From: Limimaricola soesokkakensis
GTDB lineage: Bacteria > Pseudomonadota > Alphaproteobacteria > Rhodobacterales > Rhodobacteraceae
Length of the DNA: 64,000 bases
Assembly (NCBI RefSeq): GCF_900172345.1
Contig: NZ_FWFY01000001.1
Span: 124,001 to 188,000, forward strand
Direction: 5' to 3'
Shown here: positions 7,412-15,180 of the stretch, piece by piece
Layout: every line of letters begins with the position of its first letter
How positions within the stretch are numbered: the first letter of the stretch is position 1
Position numbers and translations under genes: made by a program
Notes under the pieces: model-generated
What the model saw: the letters and a program-made list of their open reading frames with translations, nothing else
What the model was told of the DNA's origin: nothing
Databases searched by the model: none

Positions 7412-9808
7412 ATGAGCAGCTTTTCCGATGACGAGGCCTTCGAGGCCGCTTCCATTCCTTTGTCGCGCCGCGCCATGGCGCAGCCGGGCGGCGCCCCCTA
7501 TCTCGACGGGCTGAACCCGGCGCAGCGGCTCGCGGTCGAGACGATGGACGGCCCCGTGCTGATGCTGGCGGGGGCTGGAACCGGCAAGACGCGGGCTCTC
7601 ACGGCGCGGATCGTCCACCTGATGCGCACGGGACGCGCGCGGCCCAACGAGATCCTCGCCGTGACCTTCACCAACAAGGCCGCGCGCGAAATGAAGGAAC
7701 GCATCGGCAGGATGCTCGGCGAGACGGTCGAGGGGCTGCCGTGGCTCGGGACCTTCCACGCGATCTGCGTCAAGCTCTTGCGCCGGCATGCCGAGCTGGT
7801 CGGGTTGAAATCGAACTTCACTATCCTCGACACCGACGACCAGATCCGGCTTTTGAAGCAACTCGTCGCGGCCGACAACATCGACGACAAGCGCTGGCCC
7901 GCGCGGATGCTGGCGGGGATCATCGACGATTGGAAGAACAGGGCGCTGACGCCCGAGAACGTGCCGACCGCTGACGCCTCGGCCTACGACGGCAAGGGGC
8001 GCAAGCTCTACGCCGCCTATCAGGCGCGGCTCAAAGAGCTGAACGCCGTCGATTTCGGCGACCTGCTGCTGCACATGGTCACCATCTTTCAGAAACGCGA
8101 CGACGTGCTCGACCAGTATCGCCGCTGGTTCCGCTACATCCTCGTGGACGAGTATCAGGATACCAACGCAGCGCAGTATCTGTGGCTGCGGCTCCTCGCG
8201 GGAGGACACAAGAACATCTGCTGCGTCGGTGATGACGACCAGTCGATTTATGGCTGGCGCGGCGCCGAGGTGGGCAACATCCTGCGTTTCGAAAAGGATT
8301 TCGAGGGCGCCGAGGTGATCCGGCTGGAGCAGAACTACCGCTCGACGCCGCATATTCTCGGCGCGGCGTCGGGCCTCATCATCGCCAACAAGGGACGGCT
8401 GGGCAAGACGCTCTGGACCGAGGAGCAGGAGGGCGAGAAGGTCCGGCTGATCGGCCACTGGGACGGCGACGAGGAAGCACGTTGGGTCGGCGAGGAGATC
8501 GAGGCGGCGCAGCGCGGCACCCGGGGGATGGACCCGGTGGGTCTCGATTCCATGGCGATCCTCGTGCGCGCCTCGCACCAGATGCGTGCCTTCGAGGACC
8601 GGTTCCTGACCATCGGCCTGCCATACCGGGTGATCGGCGGCCCGCGCTTCTACGAGCGGCTCGAGATCCGCGACGCGATGGCCTATTTCCGCCTCGCCGT
8701 CTCGCTCGACGACGATCTCGCCTTCGAGCGGATCGTCAACACGCCCAAGCGGGGCTTGGGCAACAAGGCGGTTCAGACGATCCAGCGCGCCGGCCGCTCG
8801 AACGGGGTGAGCCTCGTCGAGGGGGCTCGAATCGTGGTGCAGACCAAGCTTCTGGGCGGCAAGGGGCTCAAGGAGCTGTCGATCCTCGTCGACGCGCTCG
8901 ACCGCTGGCACGGGCAGGTGGTGAACGAGAGCGACACCCATGTCGAACTGGCCGAGATGATCCTCGACGAGAGCGGCTATACCGGCATGTGGCAGAACGA
9001 CAAGACGCCGGAGGCGCCGGGGCGGCTCGAAAACCTCAAGGAACTCGTGAAGGCGCTGGAAGGCTTCGACAGCCTGCAGGGGTTCCTCGAACACGTGGCG
9101 CTCATCATGGACAACGAACAGGCCGAGGAGGGCGAGAAGGTATCGATCATGACGCTGCACGCCGCCAAGGGTCTCGAATTTCCGATGGTGTTCCTGCCGG
9201 GCTGGGAGGACGGGCTGTTTCCGTCGCAGCGCTCGATGGACGAGAGCGGGCTGCGCGGCCTCGAGGAAGAGCGGCGATTGGCCTATGTCGGCATCACCCG
9301 CGCTGAGGCGGTCTGCACAATCTCCTTCGCCGCCAATCGGCGGGTCTATGGCCAGTGGCAGAGCCAGCTGCCCTCGCGTTTCATCGACGAACTGCCGGAG
9401 GACCATGTCGAGGTGCTGACGCCGCCGGGCCTCTATGGCGGCGGTTACGGCGCGGCGGGGATGTCGTCTTCGGCGTCGCCGGCGATCAACGCGGCGCAGG
9501 GGTCGCGGCTCCACGACAACGCGGCCAAGGCAGATGTGTACAACTCCCCGGGCTGGAAGCGGCTGCAGGCGCGCGGCCAGCAGCGGCAGATGCGTCAGCC
9601 GGCCGAGGCCAAGAACATTACCATCGACATGACGGCGGTGTCCTCCTTCACCACCGGTGACCGCGTGTTTCATCAGAAATTCGGCTACGGCGAGGTGGTG
9701 GGGGTCGAGGGCGACAAGCTCGACATCGCTTTCGACAAGGCGGGGCAGAAAAAGGTGGTGGCGCGCTTCGTCGTGGCCTCGGATCAGGCCGACGACGTGC
9801 CGTTCTGA
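7412..9808 (+). CDS. uvrD: UvrD/PcrA-type ATP-dependent DNA helicase
   Basis: A 798-residue superfamily 1A 3'-5' helicase for nucleotide excision and mismatch repair. Visible motifs are Walker A AGAGTGKTR (about 53-61), motif Ia VTFTNKAAREMKERI, Walker B VDEYQDTN, motif III GDDDQSIYGWRGA, motif IV EQNYRSTPHIL, motif V TLHAAKGLEFPMVFLPG and motif VI RRLAYVGITRA. The last 50 residues (DRVFHQKFGYGEVVGVEGD) resemble the tudor-like tail of UvrD/PcrA that contacts RNA polymerase. It is monocistronic or read with the lysE-type gene 37 bp downstream. The LexA-type site at 7357-7371 suggests SOS control. Confidence 0.95.
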   Translation: MSSFSDDEAFEAASIPLSRRAMAQPGGAPYLDGLNPAQRLAVETMDGPVLMLAGAGTGKTRALTARIVHLMRTGRARPNEILAVTFTNKAAREMKERIGRMLGETVEGLPWLGTFHAICVKLLRRHAELVGLKSNFTILDTDDQIRLLKQLVAADNIDDKRWPARMLAGIIDDWKNRALTPENVPTADASAYDGKGRKLYAAYQARLKELNAVDFGDLLLHMVTIFQKRDDVLDQYRRWFRYILVDEYQDTNAAQYLWLRLLAGGHKNICCVGDDDQSIYGWRGAEVGNILRFEKDFEGAEVIRLEQNYRSTPHILGAASGLIIANKGRLGKTLWTEEQEGEKVRLIGHWDGDEEARWVGEEIEAAQRGTRGMDPVGLDSMAILVRASHQMRAFEDRFLTIGLPYRVIGGPRFYERLEIRDAMAYFRLAVSLDDDLAFERIVNTPKRGLGNKAVQTIQRAGRSNGVSLVEGARIVVQTKLLGGKGLKELSILVDALDRWHGQVVNESDTHVELAEMILDESGYTGMWQNDKTPEAPGRLENLKELVKALEGFDSLQGFLEHVALIMDNEQAEEGEKVSIMTLHAAKGLEFPMVFLPGWEDGLFPSQRSMDESGLRGLEEERRLAYVGITRAEAVCTISFAANRRVYGQWQSQLPSRFIDELPEDHVEVLTPPGLYGGGYGAAGMSSSASPAINAAQGSRLHDNAAKADVYNSPGWKRLQARGQQRQMRQPAEAKNITIDMTAVSSFTTGDRVFHQKFGYGEVVGVEGDKLDIAFDKAGQKKVVARFVVASDQADDVPF

Positions 9809-9823
9809 TATTGCGAGGGCAGG

Positions 9824-9844
9824 GGGCGGCGGCTAAGCCGCCCC
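9824..9844 (+). terminator. Possible stem-loop after uvrD
   Basis: GGCGGC and GCCGCC pair around the short loop TAA (GGCGGCTAAGCCGCC) with GC extensions. The stem ends just before the next start codon at 9846 and has no T-run, so it may weaken read-through or simply cover that gene's start rather than end transcription. Confidence 0.35.
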
Positions 9845-9845
9845 T

Positions 9846-10463
9846 ATGGATGCCGCTTTGCTCTCCGCCTTCGCTGCCGGGCTCGCGCTCGGGCTGTCGC
9901 TGATCCTCGCCATCGGGGCGCAGAACGCCTTCGTGCTGCGCCAGGGGCTCAGGGGCGATCACGTGCTGGCGGTGGTGCTGACCTGCGCGCTGTCGGATGC
10001 GGTGCTGATCACCGCCGGTGTTTCGGGCTTCGCGGCGCTGGCCGAGGCCGCGCCCTGGATCGCGCCGCTGCTGCGCTGGGGCGGCGCGGCTTTCCTGCTG
10101 GTCTATGGCGCCAAGGCGGCCTTGGCCGCGTGGAGGGGCGGGGCCGCGCTTCGGGCCGCGGAGGAGGGCACGGCGGGGCTGCGCCGCGCGGTGCTGACCT
10201 GTCTCGCGCTGACTTGGCTCAACCCCCATGTCTATCTCGACACTCTGGTGCTGCTGGGATCGATCGCCTCGCGCTTCGAAGGGCGGGTCTGGGCCTTCGG
10301 AAGCGGTGCCGTCACCGCGTCCTTCCTGTTCTTCTTCGCCTTGGGCTATGGCGCGCGGCTATTGCGCCCCGTCTTCGCGAAGCCCACCGCATGGCGCCTG
10401 CTCGATGCGGGCATCGCGCTGGTGATGTGGAGCATTGCCGCCGGCTTGGTGCTGGGCGGCTGA
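9846..10463 (+). CDS. LysE/ArgO family amino-acid exporter
   Basis: 205 residues with about six hydrophobic helices. The N-terminal LGLSLILAIGAQNAFVLRQGL is the conserved first segment of LysE/ArgO exporters, and TWLNPHVYLDTLVLLG is the family's second signature. These inner-membrane proteins export basic amino acids such as arginine or lysine; the true substrate is not visible. It starts 37 bp after uvrD. No LysR-type ArgP neighbour is present, which would have strengthened an ArgO assignment. Confidence 0.9.
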   Translation: MDAALLSAFAAGLALGLSLILAIGAQNAFVLRQGLRGDHVLAVVLTCALSDAVLITAGVSGFAALAEAAPWIAPLLRWGGAAFLLVYGAKAALAAWRGGAALRAAEEGTAGLRRAVLTCLALTWLNPHVYLDTLVLLGSIASRFEGRVWAFGSGAVTASFLFFFALGYGARLLRPVFAKPTAWRLLDAGIALVMWSIAAGLVLGG

Positions 10464-10567
10464 AGGCTACTTTGTTCCGCAAATACGCATGATCCGGCCC
10501 CGCCATGCCCGGCGGCTGGGCTTGCATCCCCATCCGCTTTGCCATCAGGTGGCGCGAGGAGATTTGC

Positions 10568-11527
10568 ATGACGACAGCATCCATCATGCGCAGCGAGGGC
10601 TCGCCCATCGCCGGAATCGGCTGGATGGTGGCCGCCGGGCTGTGTTTCGTCGGCATGACGGTGCTGATCAAATCGGTGGGCACGGCGCTGCCTGCGGCAC
10701 AGACGGCGCTGCTGCGCTTCGCGCTGGGCTTGCCCTTCCTGCTGCCCATGCTGCCCGCCTTGCGACGGGCACGGATCACGGCGCGGCACTGGCGACTGCT
10801 CAGCCTGCGCGCGGTGCTGCATAGCTGCGGGGTCGGGCTGTGGTTCTACGCCATCGCCCGCATTCCGCTGGGCGACGTGACGGCGATCAACTACCTCAAT
10901 CCGATCTGGGTGACGGTCGGCGCAGCTCTTCTGATGGGCGAGGCGCTGCCGCCGCGCCGTCTCGCGGCGGTGGGCGCGGCCTTCATCGGGGCCTTCGTGG
11001 TGCTGCGGCCCGGCCTGCGCGAGATCGATCCCGGTCACGTGGCGATGATGGGCACGGCGATGCTGATCGCCTCGGGCTATCTGGTGGTCAAGCGCCTGTC
11101 GGAGGACCTGTCTCCGGAGGTGATCGTGGCGATGCTGTCGCTGATGGTGCCGCTGGGGCTTCTGCCATTCGCGCTGCCGGTTTGGGAGGCGCCCGGCGCC
11201 GACGATCTGGTGTTTTTGTTCCTTGCCGCGGGGCTCGGCACCGGCGGGCATTACGCGATGACGCGGGCTTTCGCCTCGGCGCCGCTCACGGTCACGCAGC
11301 CGGTGACCTTTCTGCAGCTGGTCTGGGCTGTGCTGCTCGGGGCGCTGCTGTTCGGCGAGCCGGTGGATCCCTTCACGGTCTTGGGTGGCGCGATCATCAT
11401 GGGATCGGTGCTGTTCATCAGCTGGCGCGAAACCCGGGCGCGGCGGGCGGCGACCGCCGCCACGCCCGAGGCGGTGCTCAGTCGGCAGGCATCTGGCCTA
11501 GACGCTCGAGGATCGAGCCGGGGCTGA
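10568..11527 (+). CDS. DMT superfamily (EamA) transporter
   Basis: 319 residues with about ten hydrophobic helices arranged as two EamA repeats (about 12-145 and 155-295), the layout of drug/metabolite exporters of the RhaT/EamA type. An in-frame ATG lies 21 codons upstream, but the one at 10568 has GAGGAG with good spacing and starts just before the first helix. The substrate is unknown. Its 3' end overlaps the 3' end of the convergent choV gene by 50 bp. Confidence 0.88.
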   Translation: MTTASIMRSEGSPIAGIGWMVAAGLCFVGMTVLIKSVGTALPAAQTALLRFALGLPFLLPMLPALRRARITARHWRLLSLRAVLHSCGVGLWFYAIARIPLGDVTAINYLNPIWVTVGAALLMGEALPPRRLAAVGAAFIGAFVVLRPGLREIDPGHVAMMGTAMLIASGYLVVKRLSEDLSPEVIVAMLSLMVPLGLLPFALPVWEAPGADDLVFLFLAAGLGTGGHYAMTRAFASAPLTVTQPVTFLQLVWAVLLGALLFGEPVDPFTVLGGAIIMGSVLFISWRETRARRAATAATPEAVLSRQASGLDARGSSRG

Positions 11528-12539
11528 CTTGACCGATCACCCGGCCATCCTCGGTCACGTCGAGCGGCGCGGGCGTGGCGTGGATCAGCGCCATCACTTC
11601 GAGGATCGGCGTGTCTGCCGTGACCCGGCCCTCGGCGGCGAGCTTGGCGCCCGGGTCCATCACGTCGCGGGCGCAGAGCACGCCGAGCGGGTTCATATGC
11701 GCCACGAAATCGCGCACGTAGCCGTTCGCGGGCCGCGTGAAGATCTCGCGCGGGGTGCCGGCCTGCACGATACGCCCGCCCTCCATGATGGCGATGCGGT
11801 TGCCGAGCTTGAACGCCTCGTCGAGATCGTGGCTGACGAAGATGATGGTGCGCTGCTTGCGCGCCTGCAGATCCAGAAGCTCGTCCTGCAGCCGCGAGCG
11901 GATCAGCGGGTCGAGCGCCGAGAAGGGCTCGTCCATCAGGAGGATCGGCGCGTCGGTCGCAAAGGCGCGGGCGAGGCCGACGCGCTGCTGCATGCCGCCC
12001 GAAAGCTCGCCGACCAGCGCGTCGGCACGGTCGGCGAGACCGACCATTTCCAGCTCGGTCTCGACCCGGTCGCGGCGCTCGGCGCGGCTCATGCCGCCTA
12101 GCTCCAGCCCGAGGCCCACATTGTCGCGCACGCTGCGCCACGGCAGTAGACCGAATTGCTGGAACACCATGGCGACGTGATGCAGGCGGATCTCGCGCAG
12201 CGTCTTCTTGTTGGCCTGCGTGACCGAGGTCATCTCGCCGTTCATGCGCACGCGGACGTCGCCGCGCACCACGGGGTTGAGCCCGTTGACGGCGCGCAGG
12301 AGCGTCGACTTGCCCGAACCCGAAAGGCCCATGAGCACGAGGATCTCGGCCTCGGGCACGTCGAGCGTGCAGTCGTGAACGCCGAGAACCTGATCGGTCT
12401 TCTCGGCGATCTCCGGGCGCTCGAGCCCTTCGTCCATTAGCGGCAGCGCCGCCTCGGGACGGTCGCCGAAGACGATATTGACGGCATCGAACTCCACGGC
12501 GTTGCGTTTGCCGGTGCTGCGGGGGGTGTTGTCTGACAT
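11478..12539 (-). CDS. choV: Choline/betaine ABC transporter ATP-binding protein (ChoV/ProV type)
   Basis: A 353-residue ATPase of a type I importer. It shows Walker A GLSGSGKSTLLRAVNG, the Q-loop FQQFGLLPWRSV, signature LSGGMQQRVGLARA, Walker B ILLMDEPFSALDP and the switch histidine FVSHDLDEA. The long N-terminal part before Walker A and a C-terminal CBS-like segment (VTADTPILEVMALIHAT) are typical of the ProV/OpuAA group that imports quaternary ammonium compounds. It is the last gene of choX-choW-choV and starts 7 bp after choW; next to betICBA, choline is the likely substrate. Confidence 0.92.
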   Translation of the reverse strand: MSDNTPRSTGKRNAVEFDAVNIVFGDRPEAALPLMDEGLERPEIAEKTDQVLGVHDCTLDVPEAEILVLMGLSGSGKSTLLRAVNGLNPVVRGDVRVRMNGEMTSVTQANKKTLREIRLHHVAMVFQQFGLLPWRSVRDNVGLGLELGGMSRAERRDRVETELEMVGLADRADALVGELSGGMQQRVGLARAFATDAPILLMDEPFSALDPLIRSRLQDELLDLQARKQRTIIFVSHDLDEAFKLGNRIAIMEGGRIVQAGTPREIFTRPANGYVRDFVAHMNPLGVLCARDVMDPGAKLAAEGRVTADTPILEVMALIHATPAPLDVTEDGRVIGQVSPGSILERLGQMPAD

Positions 12540-12546
12540 GTGTTTG

Positions 12547-13377
12547 TTACCCTCGCTTCACGCGCAGCGCGCGGTCGAGCATGATGGCGACCACGACGAT
12601 CACGAAGCCGCTCTCGAAGCCAAGCGCGGTGTTCACCGAGTTGAGCGCCCGCACCACCGGCACGCCGAGCCCGTCGGCGCCGACGAGCGCGGCGATGACG
12701 ACCATCGACAGCGACAGCATGATGGTCTGGTTCAGCCCGGTCATGATCTGCGGAAACGCCGAGGGCAGTTCGACCTTCCACAGCAGCTGGCGCGGCGTCG
12801 CGCCAAAGGCCTGCGCCGCCTCGACCAGCGCGGTCGGCGTGTTGGAGATGCCGAGCTGGGTCAGGCGGATCGGCGCGGGCAACACGAAGATCACCGTGGC
12901 GATCAGGCCGGGCACCATGCCGATGCCGAAGAAGACGATCGCCGGGATCAGGTAGACGAAGGTCGGCAGCGTCTGCATCAGGTCGAGCACGGGCGCGACC
13001 CAGGCGTAGAGCTTGGGACGGTGCGCCACGGCGATGCCGATCGGCACACCGACGCCCATGCACACGACGCAGGCAGAAAGCACCAGCGTCAGGCTCTCGG
13101 TCGTCTCCTCCCAGTAGCCCTGGTTGAGCACGAAGAGAAAGCCCAGCGCCACGAGCAGCGCGGGCTGCCAGCGGCGCTGCAGCGCGTAGGTGAGACCCAC
13201 GAAGACGGCGATGACGAGCAGCTCGGGCGGCGTCTGCAGCAGCCACAGGATGCCGTCGATCATGCCTTCGAGCAGCCACGACAGCGTATCGAAGACGATG
13301 GCGAGATTGGTCTCCAGCCAGTCGAAGCCGTCGGCGGCCCATGCGCCCACGGGAATCTTGGGAATGGTCATCTCCAT
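12547..13377 (-). CDS. choW: Choline/betaine ABC transporter permease (ChoW/ProW type)
   Basis: 276 residues with about six membrane helices. The permease coupling loop (EAAQAFGATPRQLLWKVELP, about 180-200) is typical of ProW-type proteins. The open frame continues 73 codons upstream through the hairpin region, but those codons read as arginine/proline-rich noise; the ATG at 13377 has GAGG upstream and starts MEMTIPKIPVGAWAADG, as in ChoW relatives. It lies between choX (175-bp gap with hairpins) and choV. It forms the membrane channel for periplasmic substrate delivered by ChoX. Confidence 0.92.
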   Translation of the reverse strand: MEMTIPKIPVGAWAADGFDWLETNLAIVFDTLSWLLEGMIDGILWLLQTPPELLVIAVFVGLTYALQRRWQPALLVALGFLFVLNQGYWEETTESLTLVLSACVVCMGVGVPIGIAVAHRPKLYAWVAPVLDLMQTLPTFVYLIPAIVFFGIGMVPGLIATVIFVLPAPIRLTQLGISNTPTALVEAAQAFGATPRQLLWKVELPSAFPQIMTGLNQTIMLSLSMVVIAALVGADGLGVPVVRALNSVNTALGFESGFVIVVVAIMLDRALRVKRG

Positions 13378-13460
13378 GGGGCCATGCCTCGGTTCGGTCC
13401 GGTCATCGGGGTCTCCGTATCGGGAATGCGGCGTGCGGCACCGCTTGTCGGATGGGCGGG

Positions 13461-13475
13461 GGCCGCCGGGCGGCC
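13461..13475. repeat. Small GC-rich inverted repeat in the choX-choW gap
   Basis: GGCCG and CGGCC flank a five-base CCGGG centre. It is the third potential hairpin in the 175-bp gap and the weakest; it may be chance in such GC-rich sequence. Confidence 0.35.
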
Positions 13476-13487
13476 AGAAATCCGGGT

Positions 13488-13511
13488 CCGGCCCCCTTTC
13501 TCGGGGGCCGG
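13488..13511 (-). terminator. Strong intercistronic hairpin between choX and choW
   Basis: A perfect nine-base-pair stem, CCGGCCCCC with GGGGGCCGG, closes a six-base loop TTTCTC. There is no T-run on the minus strand, so partial termination or protection of the upstream choX message is more likely than full termination. Binding-protein genes are often expressed above their permease and ATPase genes by such hairpins. Confidence 0.6.
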
Positions 13512-13516
13512 AAGGC

Positions 13517-13538
13517 GGCGCGCCCGGCCGGGCGCGCC
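13517..13538. repeat. 22-bp perfect palindrome after choX
   Basis: GGCGCGCCCGG is followed directly by its own complement, giving a perfect 22-bp palindrome 14 bp past the choX stop codon. As RNA it can form a stem with a very small loop. With the hairpin at 13488-13511 it makes a tandem structure at the 3' end of choX. Confidence 0.6.
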
Positions 13539-13552
13539 TCGCGAGAAGGCGT

Positions 13553-14491
13553 TCAGCCCTCGATCGCGGACTTGACAGCGGGCAGCGCCTCGCCACCGTC
13601 GAGCGTGGTCACGCCCTCGAGCCAGGGCTCGATCGCCTCGGGGTTGGCGGCGAGCCACTGCTGCGCGGCGTCGCGCGGGTCCATGCCGTCATCGAGGATC
13701 GAGCTCATGATCTCGTTTTCCATCTCGAGGCTGAATTCGAGGTTCTGCAGGAGCTGGCCGAGGTTCGGGCATTCCTCCACGAGGCCCTTGCGGGTCACGG
13801 TGTAGACCTCGGCGCCGCCCAGGTTCGGGCCGAACCAGTCGTCGCCGCCTTCGAGATAGGTCATGTCGTAATTGGCGTTCATCGGGTGGGGCTCCCAGCC
13901 GAGGAAGATCACCGGCTCGTCGCGCTTGGAGGCACGGTCGACCTGCGCCAGCATGCCCTGCTCGGAGCTTTCCTTGACCTCGAAATCGCCCAGACCGAAA
14001 GCGTCGGTCTCGATCATCTCGAGGATCAGCTTGTTGCCGTCATTGCCCGGCTCGATCCCGTAGATCGTGCTGTCGAGCGCGTCGGCATGCTCGGCGATGT
14101 CGGCGTAGTTCGAGATGCCCAGCGCGGCGCCGGCGGCATTGGTGGCCAGCGTGTACTTCGCGCCGGTCAGGTTCTTGTGCACCGTCTCGATGCTGCCGTC
14201 CTCGGTGTAGGGCGCGATGTCGGAGGACTGGGTCGGCATCCAGTTGCCCAGGAACACGTCGATGTCGCCATCGGCCATCGAGGTGAAGGTCACCGGCACC
14301 GAGAGCACCTTGATCTCGGGCTCGTAGCCCAGCCCCTCGAGCACGATGGAGGTGGCGGCGGTGGTCGCGGTGATGTCGGTCCAGCCGACATCCGACAGCG
14401 TGACCTCGCCGCATTGCGCGGCATCCTGGGCCTGGGCGCCGGTGGCGACCGCGGCGAGCGCCAGCGCGCTGATCGTGGTGCGAAGCATCAT
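13553..14491 (-). CDS. choX: Choline ABC transporter substrate-binding protein
   Basis: About 312 residues. It has a signal peptide (MMLRTTISALALAAVATGAQAQ) and belongs to the OpuAC/ChoX class that captures quaternary amines in an aromatic cage; candidate aromatic residues are in VGWTDITA, FLGNWMPT, GIEPGNDGN and FLGWEPHPM. An ATG three codons upstream (14500) sits directly on the Shine-Dalgarno-like AGAGAGG, so the ATG at 14491, nine bases after it, is the better start. It is the first gene of choXWV and divergent from betI, with a BetI-type operator between them. Confidence 0.93.
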   Translation of the reverse strand: MMLRTTISALALAAVATGAQAQDAAQCGEVTLSDVGWTDITATTAATSIVLEGLGYEPEIKVLSVPVTFTSMADGDIDVFLGNWMPTQSSDIAPYTEDGSIETVHKNLTGAKYTLATNAAGAALGISNYADIAEHADALDSTIYGIEPGNDGNKLILEMIETDAFGLGDFEVKESSEQGMLAQVDRASKRDEPVIFLGWEPHPMNANYDMTYLEGGDDWFGPNLGGAEVYTVTRKGLVEECPNLGQLLQNLEFSLEMENEIMSSILDDGMDPRDAAQQWLAANPEAIEPWLEGVTTLDGGEALPAVKSAIEG

Positions 14492-14521
14492 GAAATTCAT
14501 CCTCTCTGCATGTTCTGGTTC

Positions 14522-14541
14522 TTGATTGACGCGTCAATAAA
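14522..14541. promoter_or_regulatory. Predicted BetI operator between choX and betI
   Basis: The core ATTGACGCGTCAAT (14525-14538) is a perfect 14-bp palindrome inside TTGATTGACGCGTCAATAA, close to the TTGATTG-type BetI operator known from enterobacteria. It is centred about 40 bp from the choX start and about 73 bp from the betI start, and overlaps a possible -35 element (TTGACG) for the bet operon. Choline-relieved repression of both divergent units is the likely outcome. Confidence 0.75.
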
Positions 14542-14604
14542 AAGACTATTAGGGTCGCGGTTGCAACCCGGTCGTGGGTCGGGGCGGGATCGGAGACCTT
14601 TTGA

Positions 14605-15180
14605 ATGCCCAAGCTTGGCATGGAACCTATACGCAGGGCCGCACTGGTCAAAGCGACGATCGAGGAGATCGGCGCGCAGGGTTCGCTCGACGTGACGGTG
14701 GCCCAGATCGCCCGGCGCGCGGGTATGTCATCGGCGCTGGCGCATCACTATTTCGGCAACAAGGAGAGGATATTCCTCGCCGCGATGCGCCATCTGCTGA
14801 CCGAGTATTCCGTCGAGGTGCGCGAGGCTCTGATCGCGGCGAAGGGCGATCCGCGCGCCCGCGTCGCGGCGATCCTGCGAGCCAATTTCGGCCCCTCCAA
14901 CTTCCGGTCCGAGGTGATCGCGGCATGGCTCAATTTCTACGTGCTGGCGCGCACCTCGGAGGCCGCGGCACGGCTGCTGCGGATCTATCACCGGCGGCTG
15001 CGGTCGAATCTCGCGCATGACCTTCGGCCCCTGCTCGGGGCGGGGGCGATGGACGCTGCGGAGCGTCTCGCCGCGCTGATCGACGGGATGTATCTCAAGC
15101 AGGGCCTCGCGGGCGGCCCGGCCGACGGCCCCGCCGCGACGAGGCAATTGCTCGCCGCGCTCGAACTGGAGCTGAAATGA
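14605..15180 (+). CDS. betI: Choline-responsive TetR-family repressor BetI
   Basis: A 191-residue TetR-family protein. The N-terminal helix-turn-helix covers about 31-52 (VTVAQIARRAGMSSALAHHYFGNKE in the genome frame, key residues SSALAHHYFGNK), which matches BetI closely. BetI represses the glycine betaine synthesis genes and is released by choline. It starts the betI-betC-betB-betA operon and overlaps betC by four bases (ATGA). A palindromic operator lies upstream at 14522-14541, so autoregulation is likely. Confidence 0.95.
   Translation: MPKLGMEPIRRAALVKATIEEIGAQGSLDVTVAQIARRAGMSSALAHHYFGNKERIFLAAMRHLLTEYSVEVREALIAAKGDPRARVAAILRANFGPSNFRSEVIAAWLNFYVLARTSEAAARLLRIYHRRLRSNLAHDLRPLLGAGAMDAAERLAALIDGMYLKQGLAGGPADGPAATRQLLAALELELK

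Noticed and set aside
7325-9673. 782-residue minus-strand ORF
   Set aside because: Antisense to uvrD, which shows all helicase motifs.
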